From an uncultured Bacteroidales bacterium (GTDB lineage Bacteria; Bacteroidota; Bacteroidia; Bacteroidales; Paludibacteraceae), in NCBI GenBank assembly GCA_937907165.1, contig CALCUH010000082.1, forward strand, positions 1-20,672: a DNA stretch of 20,672 nucleotides, given 5' to 3'. Positions 5,777 to 13,438 of the stretch are shown piece by piece. Within the stretch, counting starts at the first letter, position 1. The number at the start of each line of letters is the position of its first letter. Made by a program: the position numbers and the translations under genes. The notes beneath the pieces are model-generated. The model made no database searches and was not told the origin of the DNA. It was given only the letters and a program-made list of their open reading frames with translations.

Positions 5777-8266
5777 ATGGATTTTGGACATTTTGACGAT
5801 GCGAACCGTGAGTTTGTCATCACCAATCCCGCAACTCCGTTCCCTTGGATCAACTACCTTGGTAACGAGGACTTTTTCGGCTTGATTTCTAATACTGCCG
5901 GCGGTTATGATTTTTACAAAGACGCTAAGTTCCGTCGTATTACCCGTTACCGTTACAACGGAGTGCCAATGGACAATGGAGGTCGTTATTTCTACATCAA
6001 TGATAATGGAACCGTTTGGAACCCGGGTTGGAAGCCTTGCAAGACTCCGCTTGACTTCTACGAGTGCCGCCACGGTATGAACTATACTCGCATCACCGGC
6101 TCAAAGAACGGTATCGAGGCTTCTGTCCTCTTCTTCGTTCCTTTGAAGACTTGGGCTGAGGTGCAAAAAGTGACTTTGAAGAATACTACCAACGCAGTGA
6201 AGAAGATCAAACTCTTCTCTTTCGCTGAGTGGTGTTTGTGGAACGCCGCTACCGATATGGAGAACTTCCAACGTAACTGGTCTACCGGTGAGGTGGAGAT
6301 CGACGGCAGCGTAATCTATCACAAGACTGAATACAAGGAGCGTCGTGACCATTACGCTTACTATGCGGTAACTAACGCTAAGATCGATGGTTACGATACT
6401 GACCGTGAGTCTTTCATCGGTCTCTACAACGAATTCGCTGATCCTCAATGCGTGATGGCTGGAAAGCCTAGCAACTCATTGGCTCACGGATGGTCTCCAA
6501 TCGCTTCCCACTACATCGAGGTTGAGTTGAAGCCAGGCGAGAGCAAGGATTACATCTTCGTTCTCGGTTATGTGGAGAACAAGCAAGAGGAGAAGTTCTG
6601 CAAGGAGGATTTGGCTCGCAAGAAGAGCGGTGAATTGATTACTTCCCAAGATTCAGATGTTACATTCGTAAATAAGAAGAAGGCGCAAGAACTTATCAAA
6701 CGTTTCTCTACGGTTGAGGCTGTAGACGCTGCGTTCAAGGAGTTGGCCGCTATGTGGGATAAATTGTTGGAGTGCTACGTTGTTAAGTCAGACGATGAGA
6801 AATTGAATCGTATGGTTAACATCTGGAGCCAATACCAATGTATGATTACCTTCAACTTCTCTCGTTCTGCTTCATTCTTCGAGAGCGGTGTGGGTCGTGG
6901 TATGGGATTCCGTGATTCCAACCAAGACTTGGTCGGCTTCGTTCACCAAGTGCCTTCCCGCGCACGTGAACGTATCATCGATATCGCTTCCACCCAATTC
7001 CCTGACGGTGGTTGCTACCACCAATACCAACCGTTGACCAAACATGGTAACAACGACATCGGTGGCGGATTCAACGATGACCCATGCTGGTTGATCTTCG
7101 GTACTGCCGCTTACTTGAAGGAGACGGGCGACTTCTCTATCTTGGACGAGCCTGTTCCATTTGATAACAAACCTGGTACTGAGGTTTCTTTGTTCGAGCA
7201 CTTGAAGATCTCCTTCAACCACGTTGTGGAGAACCTCGGTCCTCACATGTTGCCGCTCATCGGTCGCGCTGACTGGAACGACTGTTTGAACTTGAACTGC
7301 TTCTCTTGGGATCCTAACGAGTCATTCCAAACTACCGAGAACAATTCTGTCGGCTCAAAGGCTGAGTCTTTGATGATCGCCGGTTTGTTCGTCGTAACTG
7401 GTAAGGATTATGTTGATCTTTGCAAGCAATTGGGCAAGAACGATGAGGCTGCCCGCGCTCAGAAGTGCATCGACTCTATGGTTGAGGCTGTTAAGAAGCA
7501 TGGTTGGGATGGCGAGTGGTATCTTCGCGCATACGACTTTTACGGTAACAAGATTGGTTCTAACGAGTGTGAAGAGGGTAAAATCTTCATCGAGAGCCAA
7601 GGTTTCTGTACGATGGCTGGTATCGGTTTGGAAGAGGGTATGGTCGACAAGGCTATCGACTCTTGCAAGAAGTACCTCGACTGCGAACATGGTATGGTTT
7701 TGAACAACCCTGCATATACTACTTATCACGTTGAGATGGGTGAGATCTCTTCTTACCCTGCTGGTTACAAGGAGAATGCTGGTATCTTCTGCCACAACAA
7801 CCCTTGGGTGATCATCGGTGAGACGGTCGCAGGACGTGGTAACGACGCTTGGGAGCTCTTCAAGAAGATTGCTCCTATGTATTTGAAGGATCAAGCTCTC
7901 CACAAGGTAGAACCTTATGTAAACTGCCAAATGGTGGCTGGTAAGGACGCCGCTAAGCCGGGTGAGGGTAAGAACTCTTGGTTGACTGGTACTGCCGCTT
8001 GGATGTGGTTGACTGTTAGCCAATACCTCTTGGGTATCAAGCCTGCTTATACTGGTTTGGAGATCAATCCTTGTCTCTCTTCCGATATCAAGGGCTTCTC
8101 TGTGAACCGTATCTTCCGTGACGCTGAGTACAGCATCAAGGTGACTAACAACGGTGTCCAGAAGGGCGTTAAGAAGTTGGTTGTCAACGGCAAGGAAATC
8201 GCTGGAAACATTGTTCCTATGCAACCCGCAGGTTCTAAGAACACTGTGGAAGTGATCATGGGATAA
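5777..8266 (+). CDS. Cellobiose phosphorylase (GH94), cytoplasmic
   Basis: 829 residues, typical for the family, with no signal peptide, so it acts in the cytoplasm. It should convert cellobiose and phosphate to alpha-glucose-1-phosphate and glucose. The N-terminus MDFGHFDDANREFVITNPAT and the block GGYDFYKDAKFRRITRYRYN (~42-61) are characteristic of cellobiose phosphorylases. Other marks: GRGMGFRDSNQDL (373-385), the catalytic-acid block GRADWNDCLN (496-505, the acid probably Asp502), and NNPWVIIGE in the C-terminal half of the (alpha/alpha)6 barrel. Domain order is N-terminal beta-sandwich (~1-280), linker helices, catalytic barrel (~330-760) and a C-terminal beta-domain. Codon use is strongly biased (AAC, TAC, TTC, GGT, CGT preferred), suggesting high expression. 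It heads a cluster with a GH5 lipoprotein, a GH3 enzyme and a sugar symporter, which fits intracellular cellobiose catabolism. Cellodextrin phosphorylase is less likely. Confidence 0.96.
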   Translation: MDFGHFDDANREFVITNPATPFPWINYLGNEDFFGLISNTAGGYDFYKDAKFRRITRYRYNGVPMDNGGRYFYINDNGTVWNPGWKPCKTPLDFYECRHGMNYTRITGSKNGIEASVLFFVPLKTWAEVQKVTLKNTTNAVKKIKLFSFAEWCLWNAATDMENFQRNWSTGEVEIDGSVIYHKTEYKERRDHYAYYAVTNAKIDGYDTDRESFIGLYNEFADPQCVMAGKPSNSLAHGWSPIASHYIEVELKPGESKDYIFVLGYVENKQEEKFCKEDLARKKSGELITSQDSDVTFVNKKKAQELIKRFSTVEAVDAAFKELAAMWDKLLECYVVKSDDEKLNRMVNIWSQYQCMITFNFSRSASFFESGVGRGMGFRDSNQDLVGFVHQVPSRARERIIDIASTQFPDGGCYHQYQPLTKHGNNDIGGGFNDDPCWLIFGTAAYLKETGDFSILDEPVPFDNKPGTEVSLFEHLKISFNHVVENLGPHMLPLIGRADWNDCLNLNCFSWDPNESFQTTENNSVGSKAESLMIAGLFVVTGKDYVDLCKQLGKNDEAARAQKCIDSMVEAVKKHGWDGEWYLRAYDFYGNKIGSNECEEGKIFIESQGFCTMAGIGLEEGMVDKAIDSCKKYLDCEHGMVLNNPAYTTYHVEMGEISSYPAGYKENAGIFCHNNPWVIIGETVAGRGNDAWELFKKIAPMYLKDQALHKVEPYVNCQMVAGKDAAKPGEGKNSWLTGTAAWMWLTVSQYLLGIKPAYTGLEINPCLSSDIKGFSVNRIFRDAEYSIKVTNNGVQKGVKKLVVNGKEIAGNIVPMQPAGSKNTVEVIMG

Positions 8267-8276
8267 TCCTCTATAT

Positions 8277-8310
8277 GGTAAGCCCCGCCAATTTCGGCGT
8301 GGCTTACCTT
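8277..8310 (+). terminator. Intergenic hairpin between GH94 and the GH5 lipoprotein gene
   Basis: GGTAAGCC (8277-8284) pairs with GGCTTACC (8301-8308). After one C/T mismatch, CGCC (8286-8289) pairs with GGCG (8296-8299) around an AATTTC loop. The following sequence TTCTATTTCT is only a weak T tract. It may therefore be a partial terminator or an mRNA-stabilising structure that lowers downstream expression relative to GH94, rather than a full stop. Confidence 0.65.
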
Positions 8311-8341
8311 CTATTTCTAACGAAAAAAATTTTACTCTATA

Positions 8342-9580
8342 ATGAAGAAGGTCTTTTTTAGCGCTCTTGTAGCTCTTTTGGTATTCGTTTCTTGCGGTGG
8401 TGGTAACACGACCAATAATTGCACGGGAAATGACACACTATCAGTCTCTTATCCTAAAAACTCTCCGGTTGCGAAATACGGACGTTTGCAGGTGAAGGAT
8501 CTGCAGCTTTGTGATAAAGCTGGAAACCCTGTCCAATTGGCTGGTATGAGTACCATGGGTTGGCAATGGTGTGGAGATTGCTACTCTAAGGAGTCGGTCA
8601 AGACAATGGTCGACGAGTGGGGTATCAGCATTCTTCGTCTCGCCATGTATGTCGAAGAGGGCGGCTACAATGCTAATCCTATTGAGTTCAGAAACCGTAT
8701 GTGCGAGTTGATCGACATTTGCGGCGAACTTGGTATCTATTGTATTGTGGACTGGCATATTCTTACACCAGGTAATCCGTTGGATCCTAAATATGCAGGC
8801 GCTAAGGAGTTCTTCCAATTTATCGCTGAAAAATATGCGGAGAGAGAGCATCTGCTCTTCGAAATCTGCAACGAACCTAACAACTGCTTGGAAAAGGGTG
8901 ACCCTATCCATCCTTGGGTTTGCACCAAGGAGACGAATGTCACTTGGGATATGATCGCCTCTTATGCGGAGGAGATTATCCCGGCAATCCAAAGCGGATA
9001 TGACGCTGTCGGCGCGACTCACCCTATCGTGATCGTCGGTACCCCTCAGTGGGACCAACTGGTGGACGCTTGCCTCAAAGAGGGTATGTATCAGGGTAAC
9101 GGAAAGGATCTTTGCGATTCGTTGCCTGAACGTGACGCCCGCCTCAAATTCGACAACGTGATGTACGCTTTCCATTTCTATGCGAAAGAACATAACGAGG
9201 GCTTCGAAAAGGACGGAAAGCCTGACTATTATAATATGTATTCTTATATGTACGATGTCTTGGGTAAATTGCCTGTATTCTGCTCTGAGTTCGGTCTTTG
9301 CGAGGCGAACGGTAACGGAGAGTTGGATCCGGACCGTACTGATAAATGGCTGATGCTTCTCAGCGGTAACAACGCTGGTAAACAGAAGGTCAGCTTCTGT
9401 AACTGGAGTTTCTCTGACAACGAGCGTTCTTCTTCCGCCCTTAATCCGGGCGCTTGCGCGAAGAAGGCATGGAACGATGTGACCCCTTCCGGCGACTACA
9501 TCAAGCGTGTCCTTTCCGTGGTGAACAAAGGCGCTCAAGATTCAACCGTGTTGAAATCTAGCAATTTATATACTAAATAA
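8342..9580 (+). CDS. GH5_2 endoglucanase, lipoprotein
   Basis: 412 residues. Lipoprotein signal peptide MKKVFFSALVALLVFVSC with Cys18 as the lipidation site, so the enzyme is membrane-anchored, probably at the outer membrane. One GH5 catalytic domain (~40-392): YGRLQVKDLQL and PVQLAGMSTMGWQW lead-in, RLAMY (99-103), DWH at 137-139, acid/base Glu178 in NEPN, HFY at 278-280, nucleophile Glu316 in SEFG, and the aromatic segment CNWSFSDNERSSSAL (353-367). All residues needed for beta-1,4-glucan hydrolysis are present. Compared with the module at 1548 it has an insertion after NEPN (~181-200, with Cys182 and Cys194), and is notably Cys-rich (C77, C80, C121, C127, C134, C176), so disulfides are possible. 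There is no sorting domain or CBM. It lies between GH94 and GH3 in the same orientation. Cellulase versus other beta-glucanase specificity cannot be settled from sequence. Confidence 0.94.
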   Translation: MKKVFFSALVALLVFVSCGGGNTTNNCTGNDTLSVSYPKNSPVAKYGRLQVKDLQLCDKAGNPVQLAGMSTMGWQWCGDCYSKESVKTMVDEWGISILRLAMYVEEGGYNANPIEFRNRMCELIDICGELGIYCIVDWHILTPGNPLDPKYAGAKEFFQFIAEKYAEREHLLFEICNEPNNCLEKGDPIHPWVCTKETNVTWDMIASYAEEIIPAIQSGYDAVGATHPIVIVGTPQWDQLVDACLKEGMYQGNGKDLCDSLPERDARLKFDNVMYAFHFYAKEHNEGFEKDGKPDYYNMYSYMYDVLGKLPVFCSEFGLCEANGNGELDPDRTDKWLMLLSGNNAGKQKVSFCNWSFSDNERSSSALNPGACAKKAWNDVTPSGDYIKRVLSVVNKGAQDSTVLKSSNLYTK

Positions 9581-9639
9581 TTCGGCTGGGGAGTTTCGTT
9601 TTGCGTTCCGCTTCCTCCGAAACTAAATTACAAAGAGGT

Positions 9640-11406
9640 ATGAGAATAAGTAAATGTCTGATTACATTGGCCTTGGGTACTTTAACGGTCGCTCAGTGCG
9701 GCTTCGCCCAGGGCAGGTCCAAAGCGAAGGACCAAGAGAATAGTAATAAATTTGTCGCGACGGATACCTCTTGGAAGAATCTGTCGGTCCGTGAGAAGAT
9801 CGGTCAGACGATGATGGTCATTTCCAAATTCTATGACCAGAAGAAAGAAGGAAACGGCGACATGAAGGAGTTCATGCGCAAATATCCGATCGGCGGTTTC
9901 TTTATCGCCCGTTGGTATTTCGATAATTATCAGAAGGAATACAACACTACTTCCGAAGTGCTTGTCGCTAATGCGATGAAGGAGTATAACGAGGCTTCTA
10001 AATACCCGTTGTTCTTCAGTGAGGATTTCGAGAGGGGAATGGGGGAGACTTACCCTAAATATACGCACATGCCTGCGGAGATGTCCATTGGCGCTGCTAA
10101 TGACCCTGAGTTGGCTTACGATTTCGGTAAGGCGATCGCTTCCGAGGCGAAGGAGATGGGCTTCAACTGGTTGCTGCACCCTGTCTGCGACTTGAATATG
10201 AATCCTTTGCAGGAGCTTGTCATCGAGCGTTCCATTTCTGATGATGTTAATAAGGCTATCCCGTTGTTGAAGAAGCAGATGGAGGGTATCCATGAGCAGA
10301 ATGTGATCTCTACGGTAAAGCACTTCCCGGGTGACGGTGTGACTATGCGTAACCAACACATCGTGACAACCGCCAACTCTCTCTCCGAGAAGGAGTGGAA
10401 GAATACTTTCGGTAAGATGTTCAACGAGATGATCGGCGATGGCGCAGCTTCCATCATGGTGGGTCATATCCAACTTCCTTTCTACCAGAAGGAGAAGATT
10501 AACGGTCAATTGCCTCCTGCTACTTTGTCTAAAGAGTTGATGGTCGACTTGTTGAAGAATAAGATGAAATTCAACGGTGTGGTTATCACCGACGCTTTGA
10601 ATATGGGCGGATGCGCCGGCTACTATAAGGATGAGTTGGAGGTTTCCGTTCAATGTTTCGCCGCTGGTGCCGATATCGTTCTTTGGCCTTCTTTGGCTTA
10701 TATGGACACAATTGAGGCCCGCATCAACCGTGGTGTGATTCCGATGTCCCGTTTGGACGACGCTGTCAGCCGCGTATGGGCGTTGCGTGAGCGTTTCAAC
10801 CTCCTCCAAAAGAAGGATTCCACCGCTCTCTTCACCAAGATGAGCAATGGTACGAAGAACTTGGTGGGTGCTACCGCTACGAAGTTGGCCGACAAGGCTG
10901 TCACTTTGGTGGAGGATCGTAACCATGACCTTCCGCTCAATCCTAAGGTATCCAAGAAACTCTTGATCGTTCCTGTGGGACACTGCTTGGACGACAACAA
11001 ATTCGCCTTGACGAAGAAGGAGTTCGAAAAACGCGGATTCGACGTTACGATGATGGTTAACCCTCACTTCTATGATTGGGGTTATCGCATCGATTCTTTG
11101 GACGTTTACGATAAGATCATCGTTTGTTTCGAGAACCGTTACTTCGCTCCGCTCGGTACGCCTTTCTTCAAGGACAAGGAGTCGTTCGGCGTTTGGACGG
11201 TCAACATGACGGATCCTAAAAAACGTATCGCCATCTCTTACAGCAATCCGTTCCTTACCGATTTCTACGAGGGTCTCGCTCCGTTGAAGGTGAACGCTTA
11301 TAGCTGTGATCCGTTCTCTCAGGAGGCGGTCGTGAAGGCGCTTTGCGGCGAGATTCCTTTCGTCGGCAAATCTCCGGTGAAATTGAATCCGGACGCTCTT
11401 AAATAA
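9640..11406 (+). CDS. Secreted GH3 glycosidase (NagZ-like fold, non-canonical acid/base motif)
   Basis: 588 residues from the ATG at 9640. An upstream in-frame TTG at 9601 would put 13 polar residues before the signal peptide, so I prefer 9640, although the purine-rich AGAGG ends only 1 nt before it. Signal peptide ~1-24 (LITLALGTLTVAQCGFAQG). GH3 TIM barrel ~45-390 with IGQTMMV, FFSEDFERGMG (125-135), KHFPGDGVTMRNQH (227-240) and nucleophile Asp318 in VVITDALNMGG. A partial alpha/beta C-terminal domain follows (~410-575). NagZ-type enzymes have KHFPGHGxxxxD(S/T)H with a catalytic Asp-His pair; here His240 remains but Asp is Asn238 and S/T is Gln239. That argues against peptidoglycan N-acetylglucosaminidase function. 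From context it probably acts on beta-glucosides such as cello-oligosaccharides in the periplasm. It is followed 28 nt later by the symporter gene. Confidence 0.88.
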   Translation: MRISKCLITLALGTLTVAQCGFAQGRSKAKDQENSNKFVATDTSWKNLSVREKIGQTMMVISKFYDQKKEGNGDMKEFMRKYPIGGFFIARWYFDNYQKEYNTTSEVLVANAMKEYNEASKYPLFFSEDFERGMGETYPKYTHMPAEMSIGAANDPELAYDFGKAIASEAKEMGFNWLLHPVCDLNMNPLQELVIERSISDDVNKAIPLLKKQMEGIHEQNVISTVKHFPGDGVTMRNQHIVTTANSLSEKEWKNTFGKMFNEMIGDGAASIMVGHIQLPFYQKEKINGQLPPATLSKELMVDLLKNKMKFNGVVITDALNMGGCAGYYKDELEVSVQCFAAGADIVLWPSLAYMDTIEARINRGVIPMSRLDDAVSRVWALRERFNLLQKKDSTALFTKMSNGTKNLVGATATKLADKAVTLVEDRNHDLPLNPKVSKKLLIVPVGHCLDDNKFALTKKEFEKRGFDVTMMVNPHFYDWGYRIDSLDVYDKIIVCFENRYFAPLGTPFFKDKESFGVWTVNMTDPKKRIAISYSNPFLTDFYEGLAPLKVNAYSCDPFSQEAVVKALCGEIPFVGKSPVKLNPDALK

Positions 11407-11434
11407 TTGATAAATAATTAAAAAAAGTAATACA

Positions 11435-13183
11435 ATGGAAAACAACAAAAAACTATCTTACTTGGAAAAAATCTCCTACGGAGTGGGGGATATGGCTTGC
11501 AACCTCTTCTGGGGTTTGATTTGTATGGCTACCGTTTTCTATACTGATTATTTCGGTATAAACGCCAAAGTAGCCGGTACGATGATTTTGATTATCTCTT
11601 GTATCGATATCGCTTTTGATGTGGTAATTGGTGCTGTCGCGGATAGACATAATTCCAAGTGGGGACGTTTCCGCCCATGGATTCTTTTCGGAATAATACC
11701 ATTCTGTGTTATTGGTTACATGACATTCCGTACGCCTGCTTTTAGTGATTCGGGGAAAATCATCTACGCTTACTTGACTTTCCTTGCGTTCCGTCTGATG
11801 TACTCTGTTGTTAATGTGCCATATGGCGCTTTGATGGGTGTGATTTCCGCAGACCCTAAAGAGAGAGATACGGTTTCTGGTTTTAGGAATGTGCTCGCCC
11901 AAGTTGGTTGTTTATTAAGCTATGGATTCGTCTTTACTATTGTCCGTTACATTCAAGACACGTTCAAACAGTCTGGTCAGGAAGCTTTCGCATCGACGGC
12001 CCTTATTTATGCGATTTCCGCCGCTATCCTTTTGTTCTGTACATTCTTTTTCACGAGAGAACGTGTAGAACCAATTAAAAAGGAGAAATCAAACTTGTCG
12101 GATGATTTAAAGGATTTGGGTAATAATAAACCTTGGATTGCTTTGACTGTCGCTGGCGTAGCTTTCTTGTTCTTCGTGTTTGTGCATAATGGTTTGGTGC
12201 CTTATTATGCGAAGTATTACGTGGCAGACACCAATATCCACGAAGAACAGGTGATTAAGGAAATCATCAAGACAAAGAATGAGGCAGGTAAAGATGTCGA
12301 TTTTGCATATGTCTTGGAAAATGGTGTCATAGATACTGTTAGCGTAGGATTATCACTCCCTCTGATGGAAGACGGAAAGCCTGTCGTTAAGGATGGCAAG
12401 GCCGTTATGTTCTCGACGGAAAGAATGTTCCAAACAAAAGACAAAAATGGCGAATACGTAAGTATCGATAAAGTTAGAGGTACTGATGACGATCCCGCGA
12501 CTCCTGCTGTCGGTGATAGAATTTCGTACTTTACCTTTGATGTTAACGGATCTTTCTTGGGCATTAAACTGAATTGGGAGTTGGTTTCAACCATTTTGTT
12601 AGGTCTGGGATCTATCCTTACCATTATTGGTACCATTTTAATACAATTCGTCGTAAGGAAATTCGGCAAGAAACCGACTTGGTTAGGTTGTTTCTTCTTG
12701 GCGTCGTTGCTTTCTATCAGTTTCATGTTCATTCCTAAGGAGAACATCGGAACTATTCTACTTTTGAATTTGTTGTATACTTTGTCTATTGGTCCATGTG
12801 GATATATCATGTGGAGTATGTATGCGGACGTTGCCGATAATGCGGAAGTGGAGACAGGACGTCGTGCGACGGGATTAATCTATTCTTCTGCGACTATGGC
12901 GCAAAAATTGGGTACTGCGCTTGCAAACGCGATTCCTGCCTTTGCCTTGTCATATGTAGGATTCATCGCTAACTCATTATTGGGCGAAGACATCATCGGC
13001 TCCATCAAAAACATATACTCTTTATTACCTTTGATCGGTGCTGCTATCGCCATCGTCGCTTTGTTTTTCTATACGATCGACGAAGAGACCATCAAGCGCA
13101 ATTCGGCTATCCTTGAGAAGAAGAGAGCTGAAGAGAAGGGTGCTGACACTGCGGAAGCGGTTGCTTCTGAGGAGAACGCATAA
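11435..13183 (+). CDS. GPH-family sugar:cation symporter (MFS) with a ~115-residue periplasmic insert
   Basis: 582 residues against a usual ~450-500. The N-terminus KLSYLEKISYGVGDMACNLFW and the block DRHNSKWGRFRPWIL (70-84) are signatures of the glycoside-pentoside-hexuronide:cation symporters (MelB-like). Twelve hydrophobic segments can be placed; six precede a short cytoplasmic loop (~210-232). After TM7 (~233-258) the protein carries a hydrophilic segment ~263-378 (including PLMEDGKPVVKDGKAVM) before TM8 resumes at WELVSTILLGLGSI. By MelB topology this extra segment faces the periplasm. The C-terminal tail is charged and Ala/Glu-rich. Probable substrates are cellobiose and related beta-glucosides, feeding the cytoplasmic phosphorylase encoded upstream. 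It is the last gene of the cluster, closed by a strong terminator. The transported sugar is inferred from context only. Confidence 0.92.
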   Translation: MENNKKLSYLEKISYGVGDMACNLFWGLICMATVFYTDYFGINAKVAGTMILIISCIDIAFDVVIGAVADRHNSKWGRFRPWILFGIIPFCVIGYMTFRTPAFSDSGKIIYAYLTFLAFRLMYSVVNVPYGALMGVISADPKERDTVSGFRNVLAQVGCLLSYGFVFTIVRYIQDTFKQSGQEAFASTALIYAISAAILLFCTFFFTRERVEPIKKEKSNLSDDLKDLGNNKPWIALTVAGVAFLFFVFVHNGLVPYYAKYYVADTNIHEEQVIKEIIKTKNEAGKDVDFAYVLENGVIDTVSVGLSLPLMEDGKPVVKDGKAVMFSTERMFQTKDKNGEYVSIDKVRGTDDDPATPAVGDRISYFTFDVNGSFLGIKLNWELVSTILLGLGSILTIIGTILIQFVVRKFGKKPTWLGCFFLASLLSISFMFIPKENIGTILLLNLLYTLSIGPCGYIMWSMYADVADNAEVETGRRATGLIYSSATMAQKLGTALANAIPAFALSYVGFIANSLLGEDIIGSIKNIYSLLPLIGAAIAIVALFFYTIDEETIKRNSAILEKKRAEEKGADTAEAVASEENA

Positions 13184-13215
13184 GATTAATTAGCTTTATT
13201 TTGATATAAACTACT

Positions 13216-13255
13216 GGGTTCGTCCGCAAGTGATTGCGGACGAACCCTTTTTTTT
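13216..13255 (+). terminator. Strong intrinsic terminator closing the GH94-GH5-GH3-symporter cluster
   Basis: A perfect 14-bp stem (13216-13229 with 13234-13247), GTGA loop and eight T's (13248-13255). It begins about 30 nt after the symporter stop. The remaining gap to the next promoter (13256-13360) is AT-rich, with a short degenerate repeat of GAGTTAA-like units (13256-13276) and nothing else I recognise. Confidence 0.95.
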
Positions 13256-13361
13256 GAGTTAAGAGTTAAAAGTTAAGAATCCCCTTCTTTGACTTAAATT
13301 CAAAAAATCTTCTTCTTTATTACACTAAATTAAGTCCGCATACTTTTTAACATATTTTATT

Positions 13362-13390
13362 TTTGTGTTCGGATTCTTTTGCTAATTTTG
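13362..13390 (+). promoter_or_regulatory. Promoter of the GH5-CBM cellulase gene
   Basis: TTTG at 13362-13365 and, 17 nt later, TAATTTTG at 13383-13390, a full match to the Bacteroidota TAnnTTTG -7 element. The predicted start is near 13397, with a leader of about 42 nt to the ATG at 13439. Confidence 0.65.
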
Positions 13391-13438
13391 CAAGCTGAGT
13401 TTAGAATTTATTTTATGTTTAATTAATTGTATAGCAAA

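Noticed and set aside
9601..9639. Upstream TTG start for the GH3 gene
   Set aside because: It would add 13 polar residues before a well-formed signal peptide; ATG at 9640 is a better start.
10318..10359. Annotation of the GH3 enzyme as NagZ peptidoglycan recycling N-acetylglucosaminidase
   Set aside because: The D(S/T)H part of the specific motif is NQH, and the gene is embedded in a glucan cluster with a signal peptide, so NagZ is not supported.
9682..11448. Long antisense open frame (588 codons) opposite the GH3 gene
   Set aside because: It has no recognisable domain, its composition is that of a mirror of a codon-biased gene (many Arg, His, Leu), and the sense frame is a convincing GH3 with signal peptide. 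Similar antisense frames opposite the GH94 gene and the GH5 lipoprotein gene were rejected for the same reason.
13256..13276. Short GAGTTAA-like tandem units after the cluster terminator as a CRISPR or mobile-element trace
   Set aside because: There are only three degenerate AT-rich units without spacers, flanking duplications or a transposase.
13427..13438. Upstream TTG start for the GH5-CBM gene
   Set aside because: It only adds four residues; ATG at 13439 begins a typical MKKL signal peptide.
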